A stretch of 64,000 bases of DNA. Origin: Nostoc sp. MS1. Its GTDB lineage: Bacteria > Cyanobacteriota > Cyanobacteriia > Cyanobacteriales > Nostocaceae. Where the stretch lies: NCBI RefSeq assembly GCF_019976755.1, contig NZ_AP023441.1:1791001-1855000 (forward strand). Direction: 5' to 3'. Position numbers and translations under genes: made by a program. The notes under the pieces were generated by a model. It made no database searches. It worked only from the letters and a program-made list of their open reading frames with translations, and was not told the DNA's origin. The number at the start of each line of letters is the position of its first letter. The first letter of the stretch is position 1. Positions 7,936-16,161 of the stretch are shown here, in pieces.

Positions 7936-9144
7936 TTACCATTGTCCAGAATTATCTTCTTGTTGTAAGCCTAGTAACTGTCGCCGCTTCCAAGCATAGT
8001 TGAGTATATTAATTCCTAGTTCTTGCGCTGTACGAATAGTTAACCTGGGTAAATTAAATTCCCTGTCTATTCCCCAAGCAGAGGCTAAATCACCAACTAC
8101 TAAAATTATTCCTCCACCTAAGAACAATTGAAGTAACTGTTGATTGATAATAGGTAAAGCTGCAAATAGAAAAGGTTTTGTTCTTAAAGGATGACTTCTT
8201 TGTAACTCTGTTAATGGTCGTAAAGGAGTTTCTAATTGCTGTGCTAAAGCATGGGTACTTTCAATTAAAGCATTAGCATCTAACGGCGCATCAACCAATA
8301 ATATTCCACCTGAATCCAAATAATTTTTCAGTGAGTCAAACTCAAAACTATTTAAAGATAGTGACTGTTTACCTGTCAGATAAAGTAAATCGTATTCTTG
8401 AATATTTTCTGATAGCGCCACCTCACTGGGTTCATCAGCACCGCGTAAGTGTGAATATAAAGGTTCTACTGATTGTAATAGGTACGCAAGGTTGAAGAAA
8501 TTACGCGCATATTCACCATCATCGCTACGAGAAACCTGCGCGATTTTCACTAAGGCTTGAGGACGTGCTTGTGCGTGGCGGCGATAACGTAAATCAATAT
8601 TGTTATAACCAGGATAAAAAGCATCGGCTGGTTTACTAATTGTAGTTTGTCCTGGCTCTAACCAAATGCGGCAAATTTCAATTTCTGATGGTTCTGGCGG
8701 AGAAATTTTTTGGTCAATACGATAGGTTTCTTGGACAATATCTCTTTGCTGTCTATTGCGCAGTTCGTCAGGATCTACATAGCTCACTACTAAGTAAATC
8801 ATGACTGGTTCAGAACTAGCTACTTCTAAATTAATATCAACGTCACGATATGCTTGGGGAGAAACAACTATTAAATTTCCCATGACATCAATAGCAATTC
8901 CTGGCTGAATTTGTACCCAACGTCCATCTCTGTATTCTGCGCCTGTTTGACGGGGTGCAGGAATTGGGCGAACGCCTAAACCACAGACGATTCCCGGTTG
9001 GTGTAAACTTTGAAAGTATGCGTTTTGCCGTTGACGGTGATATTCATGGGCTTTACTCCAACGTTCAGCATTGATGAGTAACCCATCTGAAGGATTTAGG
9101 CGTTCAAAAGGTTGAATTTGTGGCGGTGGAAATGGGTGAGTCAT
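7936..9144 (-). CDS. DUF4159-type protein at the end of the injection-system operon
   Basis: The protein has about 402 residues from ATG 9144. An upstream in-frame ATG at 9168 lies inside the AAAATTC repeats and is unlikely. Residues 1-200 form a beta-rich region starting with HPFPPPQIQPFERLNPSDGL, of the kind seen in eCIS-linked proteins (GIAIDVMGNLIVV, VMIYLVVSYVDP). Residues about 225-390 look like DUF4159, a Rossmann-like fold related to class I amidotransferases and ThuA (YDLLYLTGKQ, LKNYLDSGGILLVDAPLD, GIILVVGDLASAWG). It is the last gene of the structural operon. A baseplate-peripheral role is inferred from context. No obvious catalytic cysteine is seen. Confidence 0.7.
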   Translation of the reverse strand: MTHPFPPPQIQPFERLNPSDGLLINAERWSKAHEYHRQRQNAYFQSLHQPGIVCGLGVRPIPAPRQTGAEYRDGRWVQIQPGIAIDVMGNLIVVSPQAYRDVDINLEVASSEPVMIYLVVSYVDPDELRNRQQRDIVQETYRIDQKISPPEPSEIEICRIWLEPGQTTISKPADAFYPGYNNIDLRYRRHAQARPQALVKIAQVSRSDDGEYARNFFNLAYLLQSVEPLYSHLRGADEPSEVALSENIQEYDLLYLTGKQSLSLNSFEFDSLKNYLDSGGILLVDAPLDANALIESTHALAQQLETPLRPLTELQRSHPLRTKPFLFAALPIINQQLLQLFLGGGIILVVGDLASAWGIDREFNLPRLTIRTAQELGINILNYAWKRRQLLGLQQEDNSGQW

Positions 9145-9151
9145 ATTAATT

Positions 9152-9180
9152 GAAAATTCAAAATTCAAAATTCAAAATTA
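9152..9180. repeat. Heptanucleotide tandem repeat (AAAATTC type)
   Basis: About four copies of a 7-bp unit lie between two operon genes. This is the short tandem repeat class known from heterocystous cyanobacteria. Confidence 0.85.
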
Positions 9181-9214
9181 AAGACTAAGTATGATGAGCG
9201 AGGTTACTCTACTC

Positions 9215-10246
9215 TCAGTTATTAAAGTTTTCTATGATTAATTCATAGGTACAAAAAGCGGGTTTTTCTTGGTCAATGATACGGCGGATTAATTGCTCAT
9301 TGAGGTTGATGTGAGCATGATGAGGACGTAAGCAGACTCTAAAGTTATATGCTTGACCACCTGCTAAAACTGCACTACCTAATTGTGCTGTTCCTAAAAC
9401 GAAACTGGGGCCAAAAGGCTCGGTGATACTAATATGTTTTTCCGTTTCGTTAGTTATATCCTCATCTAAAGGTAAGCCTGTATAAAGGTGCAAATATAGC
9501 CGTAACCCTTTACGAGTTCCTCGCCAACGATAAAGTTCAACTGCACGGCGAATTAAACGCCGTTGTTGATCTAAATTCCAAACTGAATCTATTTGCCACC
9601 CCACCCAGTGAGCTAAAAATGGTAATAGTGCCTTTGGTGCTGTCAAGGGGTCAAGGTTTGCCCACATGACATTAAAACTATCAATAGCTGGTTGATAAGC
9701 CTGCTCAAATATCTTCATGAAGCGACTAATAAAGTCTACTTCCCGATATAAAACGGGCAGAAATTCCATGTAAGCACTGTGAGGACGGACATATAAATTA
9801 AAATATTCACTGTGCTGAATTTGTTCTCTGTCTGTACCTGAATCAATTGCGATCGCCACTAAGCTACGAAAGTCGAGATCCAATTTATCCTTTTGTCCAG
9901 GAATAATCGCCTGTTGATCCTCAAAAAAGGTGGCGGGAACGGTGAAATAGAGAACAGCATCCATCTGTCCTCGCGCCGGGATTTCATTTCCTTCTGTACC
10001 AATTTGACACCACTCAACAGGAAAGTTACCTTCAACTTTGAGACTCACTCTAATAGGACGTTGTTCTAAATTCTGCACTTGCACAATCATCTCGCTAGGT
10101 TCCCCTGGATGCAGAACCAAACTTTGGGCTGTTGCATCCATCCTTTCCGGCTTAGTGAAAGCTAACCCCGCACCTGGTACAGCCTCCGGTATTTGCATCG
10201 GGGTTAAGTTAATACGAACCGCAGGGCTAGAACGACTTTGTACCAT
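9215..10246 (-). CDS. Phage tail protein (P2 gpI-like) of the injection-system baseplate
   Basis: This is a 343-residue protein. Residues 1-150 form a beta-sandwich-like domain that resembles bacterial Ig-type modules (LVLHPGEPSEMIVQVQNLEQ). Residues 160-343 match the tail protein I-like family found with baseplate J in eCIS loci: EFLPVLYREVDFISRFMKIF, LDPLTAPKALLPFLAHWVGW, RRLIRRAVELYRWRGTRKGL, and the PHHAHINLN region near the end. The family sits at the baseplate periphery and attaches fibres or closes the wedge. It is co-directional with its neighbours and separated from baseplate J by GACTAAT repeats. The family call is secure. Confidence 0.85.
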   Translation of the reverse strand: MVQSRSSPAVRINLTPMQIPEAVPGAGLAFTKPERMDATAQSLVLHPGEPSEMIVQVQNLEQRPIRVSLKVEGNFPVEWCQIGTEGNEIPARGQMDAVLYFTVPATFFEDQQAIIPGQKDKLDLDFRSLVAIAIDSGTDREQIQHSEYFNLYVRPHSAYMEFLPVLYREVDFISRFMKIFEQAYQPAIDSFNVMWANLDPLTAPKALLPFLAHWVGWQIDSVWNLDQQRRLIRRAVELYRWRGTRKGLRLYLHLYTGLPLDEDITNETEKHISITEPFGPSFVLGTAQLGSAVLAGGQAYNFRVCLRPHHAHINLNEQLIRRIIDQEKPAFCTYELIIENFNN

Positions 10247-10279
10247 AGAATTTAGGGAGTGGGGAGCAGGGAAGAAAAA

Positions 10280-10320
10280 CTAATGACTATGGACTAATGA
10301 CTAATGACTAATGACTAATA
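10280..10320. repeat. Heptanucleotide tandem repeat (GACTAAT type)
   Basis: Several GACTAAT/GACTATG units lie between the gpI-like and baseplate J genes. The same unit recurs near 47590 and 59420. Confidence 0.85.
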
Positions 10321-10328
10321 ACAACTGT

Positions 10329-12530
10329 TTAACGATTGCTGATTTGAATATCGTGTCCCGATCGCAAACTAGTATCAGCCCAGGAACAGATTAAACCTTG
10401 ACTACCGGGATCTATGATTTGTTCTGGGGAAGATTGCCGTCTCCATGTATCTCCTTGCTTGCGGATGGCAAATAGTAAAACTGACTCTAAATGCCTGACA
10501 CCAGGGGTTTGTTGCAGTAAAACCATAATCTCTGAAATGTAAACGGGTCGTCCAAATGGCCAACCTTTACCCTCCATCCCGCCAGTGAGAGGATTGAGAT
10601 ATTTATACAGAGCTTTTCTCAGGTTACGTAAAATTTCTGCTCTGGCTAACGGGTTATTATAAGCAGGTTCTAAAACTACCTCAGCTTGCACAGAAACGCC
10701 TACATATTCCGGTTCTTGTAGTTGTACTTGTACTCCTAGCAATCTCCTTTCGTCTAAATATTTCAGGACTTGTTCTTGCAATGCTGGACTGATGGCAAAT
10801 TGTTGTGGTGGGATACCTTCACCTAGTTCAATACCATCTGTATTGGCGTAAGGGACAACTAGTAAACCAACTGTACCAGCTTGTCTATTAGCACCGGCTG
10901 GTAAACAACGGACTCTAGCGATCGCACCTGCGCCTGCTTGTTGGGCTAAAACTTCAAAATCTTCGGCTGTAACAGCGCGATCGCGGGTACGCAACATGCG
11001 CGGCGCTCTAATTACTGCTTGTTCTAAAGATTCCCCATCTGCACCGTTAATTGCTGGCGGATAATTAATTACACTGGCTACATAGGGATATGCAGATTTC
11101 AAAAACTGGATTGAGCCACTCTGTACATTCCCTTCCCTACCGCCACCAGTACGATAAGCCAACATTCTAATTTCTGCACCCCTTGGAGGTACAGCCCCGT
11201 ACTGATGTTCTTGGGCGTTTTCTATGTCACTGGCTTGGACAACCGTTTCATCTGTATTGGTCGGTTCTTGGATGCGCGATCGCACTTTTGTTTGGCGTTT
11301 GAGTTGTCCAGGTTCCCGAATCAACGGCCCAAACTGCACCGTCCCGGTGATGGAATCGATGGTGTAATGCAGGTCTTGGGCGCTAGAATCGGCAAAATCT
11401 CTCACTTCGTGCCATGTCTGCGGTAAACCACCAGGGGGAGTGACAACTATATACTCATTTTCCCGCCGTTCTAACACTGGTGGCATGAGTAACTGATAAC
11501 TCTGTCCTGGTTTACCATTACTAATTCCCAAGCGTTCATCTTGAATCAGGGTGCTGTGGGTAGCCCTCACAGTTCCACCAATTGACCGCACTGCTAACCC
11601 AGTAATTTGTGGTGGACGGTTGTAACCCTCTTCATTTGAGTTTGGTGTAATCAAGCGACAACGTAACCAGCGACCCCTGTAAACGGTAAAGGTAGTTACA
11701 GGCCAAGTCTGCGGTAAATGCAGGCGTACATCAGCACCTTGGGCGGGGTTAGTACCTTGTTGTTCAATTTCATAGAAGCTGAAACCTTTGGTATAGTCGT
11801 CGGCTTCTTTTAATAAGACTGGTTGCCAATTTTCTCCATCCCAAGCTTCCCAAGTGCGGGGCGGTTGATTGGGGTTAATGCCTGTGGGGGTGGCGGCTGC
11901 GCCTTGGAAGGTAATTTCTAAAACATTACCATCAAGAAGGTCATTAGAATTAATAACTAAATAAAAACAATTGCCTACTTGGGGTTGTTCACTAAATATA
12001 GATTGTTCATTCCCTGCCCACAAGCCATTAGGTTGACGAGTCCAGACATTGGCTAACCTTTCGCGTAGAGATTGGGGGATGTCTTCGGTGGCTTGGGCAG
12101 TTAAAAAGTGCTGAATCTGCGGTTTACCAATAATGAGAGGCGAATCTGTACTAAATGTAATAGCTGGGGTGGTTTCAGTGCGTACTGTTGAGGCTTCCAG
12201 ACCTGCGGGAATGGTGTAGGCTTCGGGTAGGTCAGAACTTAAATAAAAAGTTAATTCTGTATGTGCTGGGGCTGGTGGTTGGAGACGAATACCGAGTAAT
12301 TCTAAAAAGGCTACATAATTTTTTCGGGGTACTTGGTTAAACCTAAGTAACATTTGGTCAGTTAACCAAGCAAATAACTCAATCAGCGTGATTCCTGGGT
12401 CGCTAAGGTTATGGTCTGTCCATTCGGGACAGTAGCGAGGGATACGCATGATACTTTCTTCTACTAGATCATCGAAGGTGCGATCGTCTAAGTTAGAAGA
12501 TGGTAATTGTGGCAAAAAGTCGAATTTCAC
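10329..12530 (-). CDS. Baseplate J-like assembly protein (TIGR02243 type)
   Basis: The protein has about 733 residues. An ATG 51 codons upstream gives a long frame, but those codons lie inside the gp25 gene. The natural start is GTG at 12530, overlapping the gp25 stop as GTGA and giving VKFDFLPQLPSSNLDDRTFD. Diagnostic segments include RIPRYCPEWTDHNLSDPGIT, LIELFAWLTDQMLLRFNQVP, GGGREGNVQSGSI, and the J core NGADGESLEQAVIRAPRMLR followed by RAVTAEDFEVLAQQAG. Baseplate J joins wedge proteins around the spike and triggers firing in contractile tails. Only one J-type gene is visible, whereas Afp/PVC carry two (Afp11 and Afp12). Confidence 0.92.
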   Translation of the reverse strand: MKFDFLPQLPSSNLDDRTFDDLVEESIMRIPRYCPEWTDHNLSDPGITLIELFAWLTDQMLLRFNQVPRKNYVAFLELLGIRLQPPAPAHTELTFYLSSDLPEAYTIPAGLEASTVRTETTPAITFSTDSPLIIGKPQIQHFLTAQATEDIPQSLRERLANVWTRQPNGLWAGNEQSIFSEQPQVGNCFYLVINSNDLLDGNVLEITFQGAAATPTGINPNQPPRTWEAWDGENWQPVLLKEADDYTKGFSFYEIEQQGTNPAQGADVRLHLPQTWPVTTFTVYRGRWLRCRLITPNSNEEGYNRPPQITGLAVRSIGGTVRATHSTLIQDERLGISNGKPGQSYQLLMPPVLERRENEYIVVTPPGGLPQTWHEVRDFADSSAQDLHYTIDSITGTVQFGPLIREPGQLKRQTKVRSRIQEPTNTDETVVQASDIENAQEHQYGAVPPRGAEIRMLAYRTGGGREGNVQSGSIQFLKSAYPYVASVINYPPAINGADGESLEQAVIRAPRMLRTRDRAVTAEDFEVLAQQAGAGAIARVRCLPAGANRQAGTVGLLVVPYANTDGIELGEGIPPQQFAISPALQEQVLKYLDERRLLGVQVQLQEPEYVGVSVQAEVVLEPAYNNPLARAEILRNLRKALYKYLNPLTGGMEGKGWPFGRPVYISEIMVLLQQTPGVRHLESVLLFAIRKQGDTWRRQSSPEQIIDPGSQGLICSWADTSLRSGHDIQISNR

Positions 12531-12940
12531 AGTTCCTCTCCAGCTGCCAGCAAATAGAATGGGTACACAAAGTTGTAAATATCGGCAAAATCCTTCAGCC
12601 GATAATTGATGATGATGTTGACTCTGCCACGTATAGGGTCTGGTTCGGTCAGAACTTCGTCTACAATAATTCGTGGTTCCCACACCTCCAAAGCTTCCAA
12701 TACGTAAAGACGTATCCGCAGTAGAGTATCAGTATTCAAAGGTGCAAACGCCAACTCCGACAAGCGCGAACCAAAGTTAGGTCGATAAACGCGCTCACCA
12801 ACTCCCGTTCGGAGAATAATCCAGATAGACTCTCTAACCTTTTGATCTTCACTACTGGTTTTGATTCCCCCTTGCAAACTCAACTGCAAAGGGAAAGCCC
12901 AACCATTTCCTAGATAATCTTTTCGCTGACCATAAACCAT
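12527..12940 (-). CDS. gp25/gpW-like baseplate wedge protein (Afp9/Pvc9-like)
   Basis: The 137-residue protein shows the T4 gp25-like pattern: DYLGNGWAFPLQLSLQGGI, then ESIWIILRTGVGERVYRPNF, GSRLSELAFAPLN, and LEALEVWEPRIIVDEV with the usual ERxxxPxFG-type segment. It is the usual length for the family. gp25 organises the baseplate wedge and seeds sheath polymerisation in contractile machines, so its presence without a visible sheath gene is notable. The stop overlaps the baseplate J start by four bases. Confidence 0.92.
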   Translation of the reverse strand: MVYGQRKDYLGNGWAFPLQLSLQGGIKTSSEDQKVRESIWIILRTGVGERVYRPNFGSRLSELAFAPLNTDTLLRIRLYVLEALEVWEPRIIVDEVLTEPDPIRGRVNIIINYRLKDFADIYNFVYPFYLLAAGEEL

Positions 12941-12943
12941 ATC

Positions 12944-12976
12944 AATTCAAAATTCAAAATTCAAAATTCAAAATTA
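12944..12976. repeat. Heptanucleotide tandem repeat (AATTCAA type)
   Basis: About five 7-bp units lie directly upstream of the gp25 start, within the PAAR-gp25 gap. They are the same type as those at 9152-9180. Confidence 0.85.
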
Positions 12977-13090
12977 AGACAGTCATATGTAACAGGAGTT
13001 TGTTGGTGTCTATCTGTCTCACTCTTTTTTAAATTGGTGTTATGTGGCTATGACATCTATTAAAAAGATACCGACACCCCAAGCCTACGC

Positions 13091-13106
13091 CTATTCGCCA
13101 AAAGTC
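13091..13106 (-). promoter_or_regulatory. 16-bp element GACTTTTGGCGAATAG (minus strand), shared with 20579-20594
   Basis: Read on the minus strand, this 16-mer lies upstream of gp25 in the 197-bp PAAR-gp25 gap. An identical copy occurs at 20579-20594, upstream of a cargo gene, and a close copy (GACTTTAGGCGAATTG) at 22811-22826. It could be an operator or part of a dispersed Nostoc repeat; the sequence alone does not decide. Confidence 0.35.
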
Positions 13107-13137
13107 GAACAATAATTCGTAATTTTTCTGTCAACCA

Positions 13138-13650
13138 TCAACCACCAATCAAGACGGTAACATCGCCTTTGACAATTTTATTAGTAGGGCCTAATGCTTC
13201 GAGGATGGTGTCGCCCATGCGGGAGGCGGGTAAACCATTGATTAAAACTGTTTTACTACCATCAATTACTACACCAGGGCCGTGGGGAGGAATAGGTAAA
13301 GGAGTAGCGCATTGATGAATGTCCGCCATTCCTGGAGGAGAGGAGGCGGCGGCGGCAGATATCATGCTACTCATGGTGGCGGAGGCAGTGGCTTTGGTGG
13401 CTTGTTCAGCAGCTAGGGCGGCGGGTGCGCCGGGAGTACCTGCTGCGGCTTTGGTCGCAGCTTCCGCCGTTTGGATAGCGATATCAAATCCTTGTTTAGT
13501 AGACTGTAAAGCGGGAAGGGCAGTTGCAGGTATTCCCCGCCAAGCTGGTAAGTTGCCAATGAGTACGTTAGGGCTACCGGGGCCTCCTGTTAAGACTGGT
13601 GGTAAGGGATGGGCGACGTTATCGGTAATTCTGGCTGCTGGTTTGGACAT
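13138..13650 (-). CDS. PAAR-domain spike-tip protein (Afp10/Pvc10-like)
   Basis: The 170-residue protein has two PAAR-like halves. The N-terminal half is KPAARITDNVAHPLPPVLTG with SPNVLIGNLPAWRG. The C-terminal half is MADIHQCATPLPIPPHGPG with VVIDGSKTVLINGLPASRMG and a final VLIGG. An Ala/Thr-rich, probably helical stretch (about residues 58-100) separates them. PAAR proteins cap the VgrG-like spike and can carry effectors; the inserted Ala-rich arm may be a docking surface. It is encoded directly downstream of the spike gene. The family call is secure; the function of the insertion is unknown. Confidence 0.9.
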   Translation of the reverse strand: MSKPAARITDNVAHPLPPVLTGGPGSPNVLIGNLPAWRGIPATALPALQSTKQGFDIAIQTAEAATKAAAGTPGAPAALAAEQATKATASATMSSMISAAAASSPPGMADIHQCATPLPIPPHGPGVVIDGSKTVLINGLPASRMGDTILEALGPTNKIVKGDVTVLIGG

Positions 13651-13734
13651 GAGGAGGAAAGAAGGAAGTAGAGTGTTTATGGATAATTTTTTAACGCAGA
13701 GGGGCGCGGAGGTTAGCGCGGAGGGGCGCGGAGA

Positions 13735-15504
13735 TTAATTGAGTTTAATTAACGCACCTTTGATGGTGATTACACCAGTGGCGTTAATATCGAGATTGCC
13801 TGTTGATTTAATAGCGACTGATTGACTTGCATCGTTCATTTTGATGCTATGACCACCAGTGGTTTCAATAGTAATTGATTTACCTCTATCATCCATTTTA
13901 ATAACATGACCACCAGTGGTTTTAATCTCTATGAACTGATCGCTATCATTAAGATAAATTTTGTGACCTTTGGTAGTTTCCAAACGAATACCTGCTTTAC
14001 TGCCTCCTTTATCTTCTTCGATATACTGTAGGGTGTGTCCTGTACGAGTTTTGAAGGTACGTAATCTTACACCTTTAACAACTGAATCAGCTACTTTTTC
14101 TGGTGGTGCATCTTTACCGTTCCACACTCCACCAAGTACATAAGGACGATGAATATCGCCGTGTTCAAAACCTACTAAAACTTCATCATTTACTTCTGGT
14201 AAACAATCAAAACCACGATTAGGGCCTGCACCTATAGCGACTACTCTCGCCCAGTTACTTTCATCTGTTTCGGTTAAGGTGGGAAACTTAACTTTTACTC
14301 TTCCCCAACCTTTGGGGTCTTTATTATTGGTGACAATTCCTACTAAAAATGTTTGCCCTGGTTGCAGGTGTGTTTGTGTGGATAGGGTAGAAAATAAATT
14401 GCCTGGACGTAAGCCGCGTACACTAAAATCTGTTGTATAAACTCGCTGGCTGTAAAAGTGGCGTGTTTCTGTAACATAATATTTACCACTATAGCGATCG
14501 CCCATACCTTGAAGATTGATTATTCGCCCTGGACGAATTTGGGGGTTTCCGTAGGCTTGAGCATCCGCATAGACAAATTCTCCTCCGAGTTCATCACACA
14601 AAGCCTGAGCCATCTTTTTGGCTTCGTTCTCTGTCGCCACGGGTTGATCTACAACTATCATTTTCGGGGTGGGGGGCTTACCTTTGAATGCTGTACTGGT
14701 TTTACTTCCTTTCCCATTCCCTGTTTCAGTAATTACTTTTTCTGATTTGGCTTGTGAGGTAATCAATTTCTTTTGGGTAAAATCCCAACTCCGCACTTCT
14801 ACAGAATCTACTTGTTCTGCATTAGTCACGCGCACACTAAATTTACTAATTTCATCTAGCCATTTCAAATTTAATGAATTTTTGCTTTGAGGTTGGCAAA
14901 AATTTAATTTTCCATCCTCAATAAATAATTCATATCCAATACGCGCCGCCCGTTCTCTCAAAAACTCCATATTAGTTTGGTTTTCTTGAAAGACGTATTC
15001 ATGCTTCACGCCACTAGAGTCTATTTTTCCTATCGCTATACCGACTTCTCCAGCTATTTTTCTGACTATATCACTATCCATTTGGTTGAGGAATGAGCGA
15101 TTATAGCGCCCTCTATGTAGGCGATGAGAAATGTCATAACCCCGGACAATCACAGGTGCTTCTGTTTTCTCATTAAAGTGAGTTTCTATACCTGTAATTT
15201 CCCCTTCAATTAAAAAGTTTTCTAATTTATCCTTAAAATTTCTATCTTGAGTAGTGCTAGAAATGAAACCTATTTTTATTTCCTTGCCAATCTTAAATAA
15301 TTTATCGTGTCGCCACTCTTTATATTCTGAACGGTTAACTGTAGTCAGATAACTATTATGTATTACCAGGGTAAACATTGCTGGTAAATGGAGGCTTTCT
15401 TCTACAGTAATTTGCAATAAATCCTTCATCAATTCAGGAGAAGCATTTTGTCCCTCTATCTGAATTTTAGGTTCACTTAAATAAAGGCTACGGTCTGCTG
15501 GCAT
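13735..15504 (-). CDS. VgrG-like spike protein (phage late control D / gp5 OB-fold; Afp8/Pvc8-like)
   Basis: This is a 589-residue spike. Residues 1-350 form a gpD/gp27-like hub (PKIQIEGQNASPELMKDLLQ, TGIETHFNEKTEAPVIVRGY, YVTETRHFYS). Residues about 375-460 form the gp5-like OB fold (LVGIVTNNKDPKGWGRVKVK, DESNWARVV, FDCLPEVNDEVLVGFEHGDI, PYVLGGVWNG). The C-terminus is a beta-helical needle with repeated TGGHxIKMxD units. No lysozyme or effector domain is fused, so it is a structural spike that would carry the PAAR tip. It lies between the tube-adaptor and PAAR genes, the usual eCIS order. Confidence 0.93.
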   Translation of the reverse strand: MPADRSLYLSEPKIQIEGQNASPELMKDLLQITVEESLHLPAMFTLVIHNSYLTTVNRSEYKEWRHDKLFKIGKEIKIGFISSTTQDRNFKDKLENFLIEGEITGIETHFNEKTEAPVIVRGYDISHRLHRGRYNRSFLNQMDSDIVRKIAGEVGIAIGKIDSSGVKHEYVFQENQTNMEFLRERAARIGYELFIEDGKLNFCQPQSKNSLNLKWLDEISKFSVRVTNAEQVDSVEVRSWDFTQKKLITSQAKSEKVITETGNGKGSKTSTAFKGKPPTPKMIVVDQPVATENEAKKMAQALCDELGGEFVYADAQAYGNPQIRPGRIINLQGMGDRYSGKYYVTETRHFYSQRVYTTDFSVRGLRPGNLFSTLSTQTHLQPGQTFLVGIVTNNKDPKGWGRVKVKFPTLTETDESNWARVVAIGAGPNRGFDCLPEVNDEVLVGFEHGDIHRPYVLGGVWNGKDAPPEKVADSVVKGVRLRTFKTRTGHTLQYIEEDKGGSKAGIRLETTKGHKIYLNDSDQFIEIKTTGGHVIKMDDRGKSITIETTGGHSIKMNDASQSVAIKSTGNLDINATGVITIKGALIKLN

Positions 15505-15534
15505 AATGATATATAATTTTTATTAGTAATGTTG

Positions 15535-16053
15535 TTAATGGTCTAATGCTGAGTTTGCTGTACGATTTGCGCCTTGAGAAGCTGATTGTTTACCTCCAGG
15601 CATATTATTTTTATCTACTTCCTGTAAGGATATTTCTACTATTGCCCTTACTGGAGTGCCGTCAGTTAAAAACATATTCAATGTATAAGTTAAACTTGTC
15701 ATAACACAATAGAAATACTCACTTCCCCAGGTCAATATGTAAACTGGTGGGCGTTGATCAGGGGAGCCATTAATGGTTTCTACTCCTTTTTTTATCTTAT
15801 CTATATACTTCTTCATTACTGATTCTTTAGTTTCATAAGTATCAAAAAGTAACTGCTTTAAAGTAAATTTGTAAGGCTCAACTCCAGAAAAATTAACTTT
15901 AGGTAGTAGAGTAGTTCCTCTATTACCTTCATTACTCGCCCAACTTACGCTACGGGAAAAACTAATGTCTGTGGGATTAAACATTAATTCAATATCTGGC
16001 GCTTCACCTTTATAGGCTACAAGTTTTGCTTTTACAAGTGTTTGGTTAGCCAT
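15535..16053 (-). CDS. Contractile injection system tube-adaptor protein (Afp7/Pvc7-like, without LysM)
   Basis: The 172-residue protein matches the N-terminal domain of eCIS tube-initiator proteins: LVKAKLVAYKGEAPDIELMF, then NPTDISFSRSVSW, YKFTLKQLLFDTYETKESV, PPVYILTWGSEYFYCVMTSL, and a final RAIVEISLQEV. In Afp7/Pvc7 a LysM domain follows, but here the protein ends in a short polar tail (GGKQSASQGANRTANSALDH). The role is to join the spike to the first tube ring. It is encoded next to the spike gene. Confidence 0.87.
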   Translation of the reverse strand: MANQTLVKAKLVAYKGEAPDIELMFNPTDISFSRSVSWASNEGNRGTTLLPKVNFSGVEPYKFTLKQLLFDTYETKESVMKKYIDKIKKGVETINGSPDQRPPVYILTWGSEYFYCVMTSLTYTLNMFLTDGTPVRAIVEISLQEVDKNNMPGGKQSASQGANRTANSALDH

Positions 16054-16161
16054 TAAATGATCCTTACTAAAATTGTTGAATAGTACTTATATCAGTCAAA
16101 AAATTGATGTAATATTTGATAGATAGCTAAACTAGGTTTTAATTAAAAACTCAAAGCAATG

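Noticed and set aside
13319..13738. Plus-strand ORF of 139 codons opposite the PAAR gene
   Set aside because: Its product is an Ala/Val-rich shadow of the PAAR gene, whose motifs are clear on the other strand.
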